Below, one piece after another: positions 45,401 to 53,951 of a stretch of 64,000 bases of DNA. The stretch is from the NCBI GenBank assembly GCA_004144175.1, contig SEFT01000013.1, positions 141,416 through 205,415 on the forward strand, written 5' to 3'. A program made the position numbers and the translations under genes. Under the pieces are notes generated by a model. It was not told where the DNA came from, did no database searches, and worked only from the letters and a program-made list of their open reading frames with translations. The DNA is from Sphingobacteriales bacterium. Lineage in GTDB: Bacteria > Bacteroidota > Bacteroidia > Chitinophagales > Chitinophagaceae. Within the stretch, counting starts at the first letter, position 1. Each line of letters opens with the position of its first letter.

Positions 45401-45848
45401 TAAAGACTTTGTGATACTCGACTTTGAAGGAGAACCGGCGCGCAGCTATAGCGAACGCAGGCTGAAACGCTCTCCGCTACGCGATGTCGCAGGCATGATA
45501 CGTTCCTTCCACTACGCTGCCTATGGTGGCCTGTTCCTCAATGATCGTATACAGGAAGAAGACCGCGTTAAGCTTATACCTTTTGCGGAGCAATGGTACC
45601 ACTACATGAGCGGCTTCTTTATGCACGCTTACCTGGAAACTGTGGCCGGCAGCGACTTTATACCATCAGATAAGGCCGACCTGGATATAATGCTACAGAC
45701 CTACCTGATGGAAAAGGCTATATACGAATTAGGATACGAACTGAACAACCGTCCGGATTGGGTGATCATACCGCTACGCGGTATAAAAGCGATCCTCGAC
45801 GAGAACTCTGAAACTAAAAAGTCTAAACTGAGCGCATCATATGGCTAA
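42486..45848 (+). CDS. treS: Trehalose synthase-maltokinase fusion (TreS-Pep2)
   Basis: A 1120-residue fusion. The N-terminal GH13 trehalose synthase (about 1-555) interconverts trehalose and maltose. Its marks are [31 protein letters not shown], Asp210 in [10 protein letters not shown], Glu252 in [12 protein letters not shown] and [12 protein letters not shown]. The C-terminal half (about 565-1110) is maltokinase Pep2/Mak, which phosphorylates maltose with ATP, with [11 protein letters not shown] at its start. The kinase core is [14 protein letters not shown] followed by VILDFEGEP. The product, maltose 1-phosphate, is the GlgE substrate, so the fusion channels two successive steps. The gene overlaps glgB by 8 bases. 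Such fusions are known from actinobacteria and proteobacteria. Confidence 0.95.
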   Translation: MPEKKTILDDKLHWYKDAVIYELHIKAFRDSNGDGIGDFEGLMEKLDYLQDLGVTAIWLLPFYPSPLRDDGYDIADYYSINPSYGDIKQFKKLLTEAHKRGLKVITELVINHSSDQHPWFQRARKAPKDSAHRNYYVWTDDPNQYKDVRIIFQDFETSNWTWDPVAQQYYWHRFFHHQPDLNFDNPDVQQEVFNVLDYWCKMGVDGFRLDAVPYLFEREGTNGENLPETHEFLKKLRAHVDKNFPGTLLLAEANMWPEDSASYFGNGDECQMNYHFPVMPRMFMSLQMEDRYPITDIFDQTPEIPETCQWAMFLRNHDELTLEMVTDEERDYMYKVYVKDPKARINLGIRHRLAPLMDNNRQKIELLNYLLFSLPGTPVIYYGDEIGMGDNFYLGDRDGVRTPMQWSGDRNAGFSEANPHKLYLPVILDPQYHYEQVNVEMQSRSSSSLLWWMKRIINTRKKHKAFSRGDMKFINAENPKVLAFTRTYEDETILVVANLSRYIQPVELPLNEFGGYVPVEVFSKNKFPGIKEDSSYFLTVAAHDCQWFVLEKTKASTEQKKDLQTLEVERWKDLVHDEILEDLEENILPEYMMGMRWFGGKNRDIQSMRIIDYAGVPLAEHSAYFLLIEVQYNSGLPDIYQLPVTFAKGHYAEKLQESCPLATICKLRVGDDDGILFDAIYGSDLQLAALEHMANHDRIELKYSELEFTGDKSVKAYIKEHDKVKPRILSAEQSNTSIVYDNTFFLKIYRKVDYAINPDLEINKFLTEEAAFKQVPAYLGSIKWNYKNGSMVLGMMTAMVESHGDAWTYMLDKLNNYNEKVLAKTTDTVVELSEMRGSLTNPATYEDIPEKLKELIDGSVAEQARLLGVRTGEMHLALASNTTIPEFKPESFSLHYQRSLFSSFQSLVRSTFQSQARAMRKLPDAVRKEAEQVLGMKEDILNLMKRIYAKKFDAVKTRIHGDYHLGQVLFTGKDFVILDFEGEPARSYSERRLKRSPLRDVAGMIRSFHYAAYGGLFLNDRIQEEDRVKLIPFAEQWYHYMSGFFMHAYLETVAGSDFIPSDKADLDIMLQTYLMEKAIYELGYELNNRPDWVIIPLRGIKAILDENSETKKSKLSASYG

Positions 45849-47859
45849 AGGCAGAAAACCCAAAAACACCATAACAATAGAGATTGATGAAGACGTACTG
45901 ATGGAAGTGCCTCAGCCAACGCCGGCTGAGGGCTTTTCATCGGATGCCGAACATTTTTCGTTGCTTTCCGAATTCGATATTCAATTATTCCGTGCAGGCA
46001 AGCACTATCACTTATATAATAAACTCGGCAGCCACATTGTAACGCACCGCGGCGTTAAGGGCACCTACTTTGCTATATGGGCACCTAATGCACAATATGT
46101 CTCTGTTGTTGGCAACTTCAATGGCTGGGACCGCGGCAGTCACCCCATGTCATCGCGCTGGGACGAGTCAGGTATATGGGAAGCATTCATTCCTCACCTC
46201 GGCAACGGAGAATACTATAAGTACTTTATTGAGTCAAGAGATGGTTATAAGGTAGAGAAAGGAGACCCATACGCTTTTCATTGGGAAACGCCGCCGGCTA
46301 CCGGCACCGTAGTATGGGATATCGACTATAAATGGACTGATAAAAAGTGGATGGCCGACAGGAGCGGTAACCACGCGCTCAGCCGTCCGATCTCCGTATA
46401 TGAAGTACACCTTGGCTCGTGGAGAAGAAAAGAAGGTGAAGATAGATTCCTGACATACCGGGAGATGGCAGATCAACTGCCAGCGTATTGTCAATACATG
46501 GGCTTTACGCATGTGGAGCTGATGCCTGTAATGGAGCATCCGTTCTATGGTTCCTGGGGATACCAGATAACAGGCTACTTCGCACCATCAAGCAGGTTCG
46601 GAACGCCACAAGACTTTATGTATCTGGTTGATGAGCTGCATAAGGCAGGTATAGGTGTTATACTGGATTGGGTGCCATCGCACTTCCCTACCGATGAACA
46701 TGGCCTGGGTTATTTCGACGGCACACACCTGTACGAACACCCGGATCCAAACCGAGGCTTTCACCCCGACTGGAAAAGCTGGATATTTAACTATGGCAGA
46801 AATGAAGTGCGCGAGTTCCTGATATCAAACGCGCTTTACTGGCTGGATAAATACCATATTGATGGACTCCGTGTAGATGCTGTTGCATCGATGCTGTACC
46901 TTGACTACTCCCGCGAACCTGGCGAATGGTCACCCAATGAATATGGCGGAAGAGAGAATCTGGAAGTAGTAAGCTTCCTGCGCGAGTTCAACGACGCAGT
47001 GCATCAATACCACCCTGACACTTTCACCGTAGCAGAGGAGTCCACTGCATGGCCGGGTGTCAGCCACCCGACAAGTTCTGGCGGACTAGGTTTTGATATG
47101 AAATGGATGATGGGCTGGATGCATGATACGCTCGATTACATGGAGCGCGACCCGATCTATCGTACTCACCACCAGGGCCAGCTAGCGTTTAGTATTTATT
47201 ATGCGTTCAATGAGCGTTTTACACTACCGCTTTCGCACGATGAGGTAGTTTATGGTAAGCACTCTCTCATCAATAAGATGCCCGGCGATTGGTGGCAGCA
47301 ATTTGCGAATCTGCGGTTGCTGTATGCCTATATGTATGGGCACCCAGGTGCCAAGCTGATATTTATGGGCGGTGAATTTGCGCAGCGGCATGAGTGGCGG
47401 CATGACTACAGCCTCGATTGGGACGAGAACAACAACCCAATGCACAATGGCATACAGAAGGTGTTGAGAGACCTGAATATGCTGTATAAAAATGAGCCGG
47501 CGCTGTATGAGCGCAACTTCTCGCCTGATGGATTTGAGTGGATCGACTTTAACGATGCACACAATAGTGTAATAAGCTGGGTGCGTAAGGGCGCTTCGGA
47601 GCAGGAGTTTTTGATATTTGTAGGAAACTTTACGCCAATGCCTAGGAGCAACTACCGCATAGGTGCGCCTAAAATGGGTTATTACAAAGAAGTATTCAAC
47701 TCTGACAATGCGAAATATGAAGGCAGCGGTTGCAGCAACGATGAAAAATTAGAGACGGCGCCTATACCAAAACATGGCAGATCTCATTCCCTGTCGTTAA
47801 CTTTGCCACCGTTAGGAATTATCGTATTGAAGCACGTAGCCGGCTACGATTTTATTTAA
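45841..47859 (+). CDS. glgB: 1,4-alpha-glucan branching enzyme
   Basis: GlgB (GH13_9) cuts an alpha-1,4 chain and rejoins it as an alpha-1,6 branch. The order is a short N-terminal extension (about 1-38) and a CBM48 domain (about 60-160, [21 protein letters not shown]). The GH13 domain then shows [12 protein letters not shown], nucleophile Asp346 in [15 protein letters not shown], acid Glu399 in VAEESTAWP and [14 protein letters not shown]-terminal beta domain follows. Its 672 residues are slightly shorter than E. coli GlgB because one N-terminal domain is missing. It overlaps treS-pep2 by 8 bases and ends the plus-strand operon before a hairpin. Confidence 0.96.
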   Translation: MAKGRKPKNTITIEIDEDVLMEVPQPTPAEGFSSDAEHFSLLSEFDIQLFRAGKHYHLYNKLGSHIVTHRGVKGTYFAIWAPNAQYVSVVGNFNGWDRGSHPMSSRWDESGIWEAFIPHLGNGEYYKYFIESRDGYKVEKGDPYAFHWETPPATGTVVWDIDYKWTDKKWMADRSGNHALSRPISVYEVHLGSWRRKEGEDRFLTYREMADQLPAYCQYMGFTHVELMPVMEHPFYGSWGYQITGYFAPSSRFGTPQDFMYLVDELHKAGIGVILDWVPSHFPTDEHGLGYFDGTHLYEHPDPNRGFHPDWKSWIFNYGRNEVREFLISNALYWLDKYHIDGLRVDAVASMLYLDYSREPGEWSPNEYGGRENLEVVSFLREFNDAVHQYHPDTFTVAEESTAWPGVSHPTSSGGLGFDMKWMMGWMHDTLDYMERDPIYRTHHQGQLAFSIYYAFNERFTLPLSHDEVVYGKHSLINKMPGDWWQQFANLRLLYAYMYGHPGAKLIFMGGEFAQRHEWRHDYSLDWDENNNPMHNGIQKVLRDLNMLYKNEPALYERNFSPDGFEWIDFNDAHNSVISWVRKGASEQEFLIFVGNFTPMPRSNYRIGAPKMGYYKEVFNSDNAKYEGSGCSNDEKLETAPIPKHGRSHSLSLTLPPLGIIVLKHVAGYDFI

Positions 47860-47881
47860 CCGCAATATGAATATATAGTAA

Positions 47882-47903
47882 AGCCCCGGTATTTACCGGG
47901 GCT
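47882..47903. terminator. Shared terminator between the two glucan operons
   Basis: A perfect 10-bp stem (AGCCCCGGTA at 47882-47891 with 47894-47903) with a 2-base central gap is followed by T-rich sequence. It ends both glgB and the convergent treY-malQ gene. Confidence 0.85.
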
Positions 47904-47924
47904 CATTATTTTAGTAAGCTTACG

Positions 47925-50900
47925 TTATCCTCGCCTATACCATTTTGTCCAGTTGCGAAGCAGCTTTACTGTATCATCGTTAACTACGCCAGGCTTTAGT
48001 CGCCATTGCCAGTTGCCTTCAGCGCGGCCCGGCATGTTCATGCGATATTGCTCATCTAGCCCCAGGATGTCCTGCATCGGTACTATGGCTGTTTTAGCGA
48101 TAGAGCTGTAGGCCACCCTCGCCATCACATAATATATGTCCTTTATTTTCGACTTGTGCCCGAGGTAATGCTCGAATCTTTTATGGTCGGCTTTATTGGA
48201 TTCATGCTCATACCAGCCCAAAGTAGTATTGTTATCATGTGTGCCTGTGTACACGATGCAATTCTCCTTGTAGTTGTGCGGTATATCTACTGAATCCGGC
48301 ATGTTATCGCCAAAGGCAAATTGCAGTACCTTCATACCGGGCAACCCCACCTCATCGCGCAGTTCGTACACCTTTTCCATCTTGTCGCCCAGGTCTTCTG
48401 CTACGAACGGCAGTTTGCCGAGCTCTTTCTTCATTACTTCAAAGAATTCTACTCCCGGCCCATCCAGCCACTTGCCATTCTTTGCTGTAGTTTCCCCTGC
48501 CGGCACTTCCCAATATTCAGCCAGTGCGCGGAAGTGATCGATACGCAGCAGGTCAAACAACTGCAGATTCTTACGCATGCGATCAACCCACCATTTATAC
48601 CCCTCTGCTTTCACCGCATCCCACTTAAACGTTGGCATACCCCACCACTGGCCATCAGCGCTGAAGTAATCGGGAGGTACACCAGCGACTCCCGCCATCT
48701 GCCCCTCTTCATCAAGCGCGAATATCTCCCGGTGCGCCCATACATCGGCGGAGTCATGGCTCACATAAAACGGCATATCGCCGAAAAGCTGAATACCTAA
48801 TGAATTGCAATAGTCTCTAAGCTTTTTCCATTGGTAGGCAAAAATGAATTGCAGCCATTTTATCTTATCCAGCTTATCAGCTTGTCCGTTCGCGAATAAT
48901 GTGAGCACGCTGGTATCTCTGGCCTTGTACTCATCCGCCCATTCGTACCAGGGCTTGCAGTCGTGCTCTTCCCTCAAAACAGCATATAGTGCGAGATCAT
49001 CCAGCCAATAGGCTTCGGCCTTACAATATGCACGAAACTGCTGTTGCAGGTTAAAGAAGTTGCCCGTCCTAAAATTCTTATACGCTAGTTCAAACAATTC
49101 TTTACGCGCTTCCATAGCGCCCTCGTAATCTGCAAAGTCCTTGTGCGGCAGGTGATATTCTTTGATATCGTGCTTCGCAAGCAAGCCTTCTTTTACCAAC
49201 AACTCAGGACTGATCAACAATGGATTGCCACCCATACTAGAATACGAGCTGTAAGGCGAGTGCCCGCTACCCGCTTCCGTTGGGTTAAGCGGTAAGAGTT
49301 GCCAATAGCGCTGATTGCCCTTGCTGAGAAAATCAGCAAACTCATATGCAGCAGGCCCCAGGTCGCCCACACCAAAATCGGAAGGTAGCGATGTAACCGA
49401 AAGGAGTATACCGGCACCGCGTTCATTGGCAGGTGCCTGTAATTTCAATACGGCAAAAGGTAGTGGCGTAAACAGCTCACCAACAGAGAGGTCTTTTGTT
49501 GTCTTGCCTTTCGCTTTATTAAGTAAATGCTCAAAGCTGGTATCCTGCATTTCTTCAGGTAGCACAATACGTGTATCCTTCCAGTCGATATACTGAATGT
49601 CTTTCTTCTGTTGCTTACTTAGTATGGTAGTGTGCAGCGGAGCAGCTACCACTAGCCAGGTGTGTTGGTACCTGCGCGCAAAAGCTATAACATGCTCTTT
49701 GTACTTGCCTTTTACTTGCAGTGGTATGTAATGCCCTTTTGCGAAAAGGTCTGTATTGTCTTTCCTAAGCTGTAGCAGCGTATGCGTCAGCCAAAGCTTT
49801 ATCTGTGCATCGTAGCGGCCTTGCCATAGTTGTTCTAAAAAGCTTTGTGGCTGGCCTTCACTGGCTGTGTCATATTGTTTCAAATATTCAGCACGTTGCT
49901 CATAATTTGCCGGGCGGCGGTTATCAGGGTCTACCAGGCTCAGGTCCCAAAGTTCGGTACCTTGGTAAGTATCGGGCACGCCCGGGCAGGTAAACTTCAG
50001 CAGAACTTGCGAAAGTGAATTGATAATACCCGCATCGATAACATTGTACTGAAACTTTTGGAAGGCTTTCCAAAACTTACCGTTTTTATCGAGCAGCCCT
50101 CTTATGAATATCTTTGTAGCGTGTTCATATTCGGCATTAGGACTCGTCCAGTTAGAATGCACCTTGGCTTCGCGCAGCGCTTTTTCCAGGTAAGCTTCCA
50201 ACCTGCTGCCGATCTCGTCTTCCCCCTCACCCGGCATTGGGTGCGCACCTACCAGATTTTGGTAAATAAAGTATTCGTCATTAGCATCCGGCATCCCGTT
50301 CTTCTTCAGGCCCGCATTCATCTTTTGCCAGCCCTTCACTGTTTTTATCCAGTCACCCGGAATGTCGGTTAATACATTTAGACGAGCGCGGACATCCTCG
50401 CCTCTTTTGGTATCGTGCGTAGATGTGGCATTTATAGATAGCGGCCAATGCTCCTGCCGGTCCATCATTTTCTTGTGAAACTTCTCTACAGACATTCCGA
50501 AAGACTCCGGAGCATCACCAACATCATTATGAGCAATGAACCTGTTGTAGGTGTACATCAATGTATCTTCTACACCCTTGGCCATTAATGGTCCGGTAAA
50601 TTGCATGCACCGTTGGTAGAAGCGGAGCGCTTTTGCATTGTACGCGTCATCGCCATCTTTAGGCTTTTCAAGCAGTACGCTTTCTAACAGATCAACAGCA
50701 TCTTTAAGCGGCTCATGCTTTTTTCTTACACTTTGTAAAATGTCTTTTACCGCATCAGCTTCGTCTTTACCTAACGGCAGTCGGTTTCCGTAATAGCGAT
50801 ATACCGGGCAATGAATGAGAAACTCGCCTATTGCCTGCTGCAACAATTCAGCATCGATCTTTTTCAATTCCTTTGAACCGGCAAGCTCTAATTCGACAAA

Positions 50901-52103
50901 AAGTGTATGTAGATTTTTCAACTCACCGCGCATGTGCTCATACAGTATATGCGACTTCTTTTCGTGCATCTGCTGATGAATAGATTTATCAATGCCCGTA
51001 AGCTGTTGATAGAATTTAGTGAACGGTTCTTCCGCATCCTTATTGGTAAACAGGTTATTTACTACGGAAAGAAAGTCATAACCCGTATTACCTTGCAGCG
51101 GCCAATTGGTTGGCAAATCTTCACCCGGCTCCAGTATCTTTTCGACAGCCACATAGGTATTCTCTCCTGCTAGCTCGCGCAGCTGTTGCAGATAGCCTTC
51201 AGGGGCATACAAACCATCTATATGGTCTATCCGCAGCCCTTGAAATGTACCATCATCCACCAGTTGTTTTACCAGCTTATGATAGGTCTGAAAAACTTCT
51301 TTATCCTGAATGTTCAGACATATAAGACCGTTTACGGTAAAGAAACGACGATAGTTTATCTCGCCATCCGTTTCTTGCCAGTGGCAGAGGCGGTAGTGCT
51401 GTTGCGTAGCCAACTGCAGTAACCTTTCAGGATTACTATTAACTTCCTTTATTTGCTCTTCTATGTAGTCATTTGCTATTACATTATTCTTCAGCGCCGC
51501 AAATTGGATTGAAGACCCTTTCGATGGTGCATCGGACAGTACAGATGAAATGCTTGCAGGCATCTGTCCATTTCCTGCAAGTGCTACCCTGTATGCGGCA
51601 CGGCTAACCGGATAAGTATTGTCGAAATATTTCAGCACAAGCTTGCCATCTTCAAGGGCTAGCCTAAGCTCTTTGTTCCTTACGACTTCTTCCAGCGGGC
51701 TACCTAGGAAGGGCACCATGATGCGCTCATCGCCCCCTTTTACCAGGTCAAAAAAAGGTGCGTAGGCCGAGTCCTTTCCATACTCCAGCACATCCATCAG
51801 CCACTTATTATTGGGATGGAAGGCCATATGGTTGGGTACAATATCCTGTAGCCAGTTGATGCCTGCCTGTTGTAGCTTCTCGCGTATGCTTTTGAGCTGT
51901 TCTATGGTGCCAATCTCAGGATTTATTTTGTGCGGATCAACACCATCGTAACCATGCGTGCTACCCGGCGTAGCCTCAAATATAGGCGACGCATAGAGGG
52001 TGCTTACTCCAAGCTTTTGCAGGTATGGTATGATCTGCTCAAAAGCATCGAAATTAAAGTCTTTATGGAACTGAATTCTATAAGTAGCTACAGGATTAAA
52101 CAT
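47925..52103 (-). CDS. treY: Malto-oligosyltrehalose synthase fused to 4-alpha-glucanotransferase (TreY-MalQ)
   Basis: A 1392-residue two-enzyme fusion. Residues about 1-880 are TreY (GH13_26), which turns the reducing end of a maltodextrin into a trehalosyl unit. Its marks are ATYRIQFHKDFNF, LYASPIFEATPGSTHGYDGVD, DIVPNHMAFHPNNKW, GLRIDHIDGLYAP and STHDTKRGEDVRARL. After a short linker near residue 890, residues about 895-1392 are GH77 4-alpha-glucanotransferase (MalQ/amylomaltase), which rearranges maltodextrins. Its marks are GAGILLSVTSLPSDFGVGDLG, SPYSSYSSMGGNPLLI, the catalytic Asp in LLRIDHFRALAEYW, FVAEDLG and YTGTHDNNTTLGW. MalQ may recycle the short dextrins left by TreY/TreZ. It overlaps treZ by 8 bases. 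Confidence 0.95.
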   Translation of the reverse strand: MFNPVATYRIQFHKDFNFDAFEQIIPYLQKLGVSTLYASPIFEATPGSTHGYDGVDPHKINPEIGTIEQLKSIREKLQQAGINWLQDIVPNHMAFHPNNKWLMDVLEYGKDSAYAPFFDLVKGGDERIMVPFLGSPLEEVVRNKELRLALEDGKLVLKYFDNTYPVSRAAYRVALAGNGQMPASISSVLSDAPSKGSSIQFAALKNNVIANDYIEEQIKEVNSNPERLLQLATQQHYRLCHWQETDGEINYRRFFTVNGLICLNIQDKEVFQTYHKLVKQLVDDGTFQGLRIDHIDGLYAPEGYLQQLRELAGENTYVAVEKILEPGEDLPTNWPLQGNTGYDFLSVVNNLFTNKDAEEPFTKFYQQLTGIDKSIHQQMHEKKSHILYEHMRGELKNLHTLFVELELAGSKELKKIDAELLQQAIGEFLIHCPVYRYYGNRLPLGKDEADAVKDILQSVRKKHEPLKDAVDLLESVLLEKPKDGDDAYNAKALRFYQRCMQFTGPLMAKGVEDTLMYTYNRFIAHNDVGDAPESFGMSVEKFHKKMMDRQEHWPLSINATSTHDTKRGEDVRARLNVLTDIPGDWIKTVKGWQKMNAGLKKNGMPDANDEYFIYQNLVGAHPMPGEGEDEIGSRLEAYLEKALREAKVHSNWTSPNAEYEHATKIFIRGLLDKNGKFWKAFQKFQYNVIDAGIINSLSQVLLKFTCPGVPDTYQGTELWDLSLVDPDNRRPANYEQRAEYLKQYDTASEGQPQSFLEQLWQGRYDAQIKLWLTHTLLQLRKDNTDLFAKGHYIPLQVKGKYKEHVIAFARRYQHTWLVVAAPLHTTILSKQQKKDIQYIDWKDTRIVLPEEMQDTSFEHLLNKAKGKTTKDLSVGELFTPLPFAVLKLQAPANERGAGILLSVTSLPSDFGVGDLGPAAYEFADFLSKGNQRYWQLLPLNPTEAGSGHSPYSSYSSMGGNPLLISPELLVKEGLLAKHDIKEYHLPHKDFADYEGAMEARKELFELAYKNFRTGNFFNLQQQFRAYCKAEAYWLDDLALYAVLREEHDCKPWYEWADEYKARDTSVLTLFANGQADKLDKIKWLQFIFAYQWKKLRDYCNSLGIQLFGDMPFYVSHDSADVWAHREIFALDEEGQMAGVAGVPPDYFSADGQWWGMPTFKWDAVKAEGYKWWVDRMRKNLQLFDLLRIDHFRALAEYWEVPAGETTAKNGKWLDGPGVEFFEVMKKELGKLPFVAEDLGDKMEKVYELRDEVGLPGMKVLQFAFGDNMPDSVDIPHNYKENCIVYTGTHDNNTTLGWYEHESNKADHKRFEHYLGHKSKIKDIYYVMARVAYSSIAKTAIVPMQDILGLDEQYRMNMPGRAEGNWQWRLKPGVVNDDTVKLLRNWTKWYRRG

Positions 52104-53943
52104 GAGTGTTGGTGTATATGAGTATAGATTCCGGTTGTAGTGTAAGCTCTGCGCCGCCTTTTACAGTTGGTAGTGCGGCTTTGGGGCCGCGCCATTTAGT
52201 ATCTGCAGAGTCAAATACCTTTTCCCATTGCTGGTTGTGCGACGAAACGGAGATATGCTGCTCTTGCTGCGAAAAGTTCATGATGCACAGCGCGTGTACA
52301 CCACCGTCCCAACGATGCAACACAAGTGTCTTCTTTTCTTCGTTATGCGATACATCCAATTGATGGCGGTTGCAGTTGCTCAATGCAGGCAGCTCTTTGC
52401 GTAGGCTTATCAGTGCTTTATAGTATTCAAACATGGTTCGATGCGGCTCTTGCCCAAGCAATTTCCATTGTAATCGAGATGAATTGAAGGTTTCCTCCGC
52501 TTGCGGATCCGGTGCTTCGCCCAGCGCATGGAAGGCCGCAAATTCGGCCTTCCGGCCTTTGCGTACAGCTTCTACCAGCTGCGGGTCGGTATGGCTGATA
52601 AAGTATAGGAAAGGATTAGACTCTGCATATTCTTCACCCATAAACAGCATAAGTAAAAATGGGCTTACCAGCACCGCACCGGCCATCAGCTTCTGCATTT
52701 CGTAGCTTACCAATTGGCTGGTGCGCTCGCCTAACATGCGGTTGCCGACCTGGTCGTGGTTTTGCGAGAAAACCACAAATTGCTGACCGCCGTTATCATC
52801 GGCCTTTACACCAAATCGCTTATTTCGGTGCGGCGAGTACTGACCGTCGTACACATAGGCATCTTTATATGCCTTTGCCAGGTGAGCCAAGCCATCAAAG
52901 TCGGCGTAATATCCGCTTTGTTCTTGTCCGGACGCTACGCGCAGCGCATGGTGGAACTCGTCAATCCATTGCCCGTCCATACCGAAGCCACCGTCTTTAT
53001 CAACCTGATTTATGAACCGTGTGTCGTTCAGGTCGCACTCTACTATGAGGTAGTGTTTCCTGCCCGTTTCTTCCATCAGTTTGTCGACATGCAATCTTAT
53101 ATCCTGTAACAGATGCGTAGGGCTAAGATCCTTGATGGCATGTACGGCATCCATGCGTAGTGCATCGATATGAAAATCGCGAAACCACATCAATGCATTT
53201 TCGATAAAGTAACGACGCACGCCATCACACCAGGCATCATCAAAGTTAATAGCATCGCCCCAGGGTGTATGATACTTATCGGTAAAGTACTTGCCGAATG
53301 ACCCAAGGTAATTACCCTCGGGGCCTATGTGGTTATACACAACATCCAGTATCACTGCCAGTCCTTTATTATGACAAGCATTTACCAGATGCTGCAAACC
53401 CTCTGCGCCTCCGTAAGAATCCTGTACTGCATAGGGAAGCACACCATCGTATCCCCAGTTACGAGAACCGGGAAACTGTGCTACCGGCATTATCTCAATC
53501 GCTGTAACACCTAACTCTATCAGGTAGTCGAGCTTTTCTTCAATACCCGCGAAAGAACTTTTCTCTGAGAATGTGCCAGTATGCAACTCATATATCAGGT
53601 AGTCTTTGAGCGGAAGGTTATTCCACTCTATATCACTCCACTCAAAACTTCTGATATCGATCGCCTGCGAATGCCCATGTACACCTTCAGGCTGCGATAG
53701 AGATGCAGGATCAGGCAGTTCCTTGTCGCCATCCAATGCTATTTTATACAGATCGCCGGGTTTTATGGGCGCATCATTTGCGCCCCAATAGCCGTACTCA
53801 CCTTTCTCAAGCAGTATGTCTCCAGCGTTTTTTGTCTTTATTGCTACCTTTTCAGCCAGCGGTGCCCATACAGTTACCAGCGCAGTTCCAACTTCGTTAA
53901 AGTTCACACCCAAGCTTCTTGCAGAAACATTTAGCTCCGTCAT
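52096..53943 (-). CDS. treZ: Malto-oligosyltrehalose trehalohydrolase
   Basis: TreZ (GH13_10) releases trehalose from the trehalosyl end made by TreY. The order is an N-terminal E-set/CBM48 region (about 1-95) and then the GH13 barrel with YELHTGTFSEKSSFAGI. Within the barrel are AQFPGSRNWGYDGV, VILDVVYNHIGPEGNY, the nucleophile Asp in FHIDALRMDAVHAI, the acid Glu in LIVECDLNDTRF and SQNHDQVGNR. A C-terminal beta domain ends the protein. The 615-residue length is normal. It lies between glgX (8 bases) and treY-malQ (overlap), so the three are one operon. Confidence 0.96.
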   Translation of the reverse strand: MTELNVSARSLGVNFNEVGTALVTVWAPLAEKVAIKTKNAGDILLEKGEYGYWGANDAPIKPGDLYKIALDGDKELPDPASLSQPEGVHGHSQAIDIRSFEWSDIEWNNLPLKDYLIYELHTGTFSEKSSFAGIEEKLDYLIELGVTAIEIMPVAQFPGSRNWGYDGVLPYAVQDSYGGAEGLQHLVNACHNKGLAVILDVVYNHIGPEGNYLGSFGKYFTDKYHTPWGDAINFDDAWCDGVRRYFIENALMWFRDFHIDALRMDAVHAIKDLSPTHLLQDIRLHVDKLMEETGRKHYLIVECDLNDTRFINQVDKDGGFGMDGQWIDEFHHALRVASGQEQSGYYADFDGLAHLAKAYKDAYVYDGQYSPHRNKRFGVKADDNGGQQFVVFSQNHDQVGNRMLGERTSQLVSYEMQKLMAGAVLVSPFLLMLFMGEEYAESNPFLYFISHTDPQLVEAVRKGRKAEFAAFHALGEAPDPQAEETFNSSRLQWKLLGQEPHRTMFEYYKALISLRKELPALSNCNRHQLDVSHNEEKKTLVLHRWDGGVHALCIMNFSQQEQHISVSSHNQQWEKVFDSADTKWRGPKAALPTVKGGAELTLQPESILIYTNTHV

Positions 53944-53951
53944 GCAGTTAT

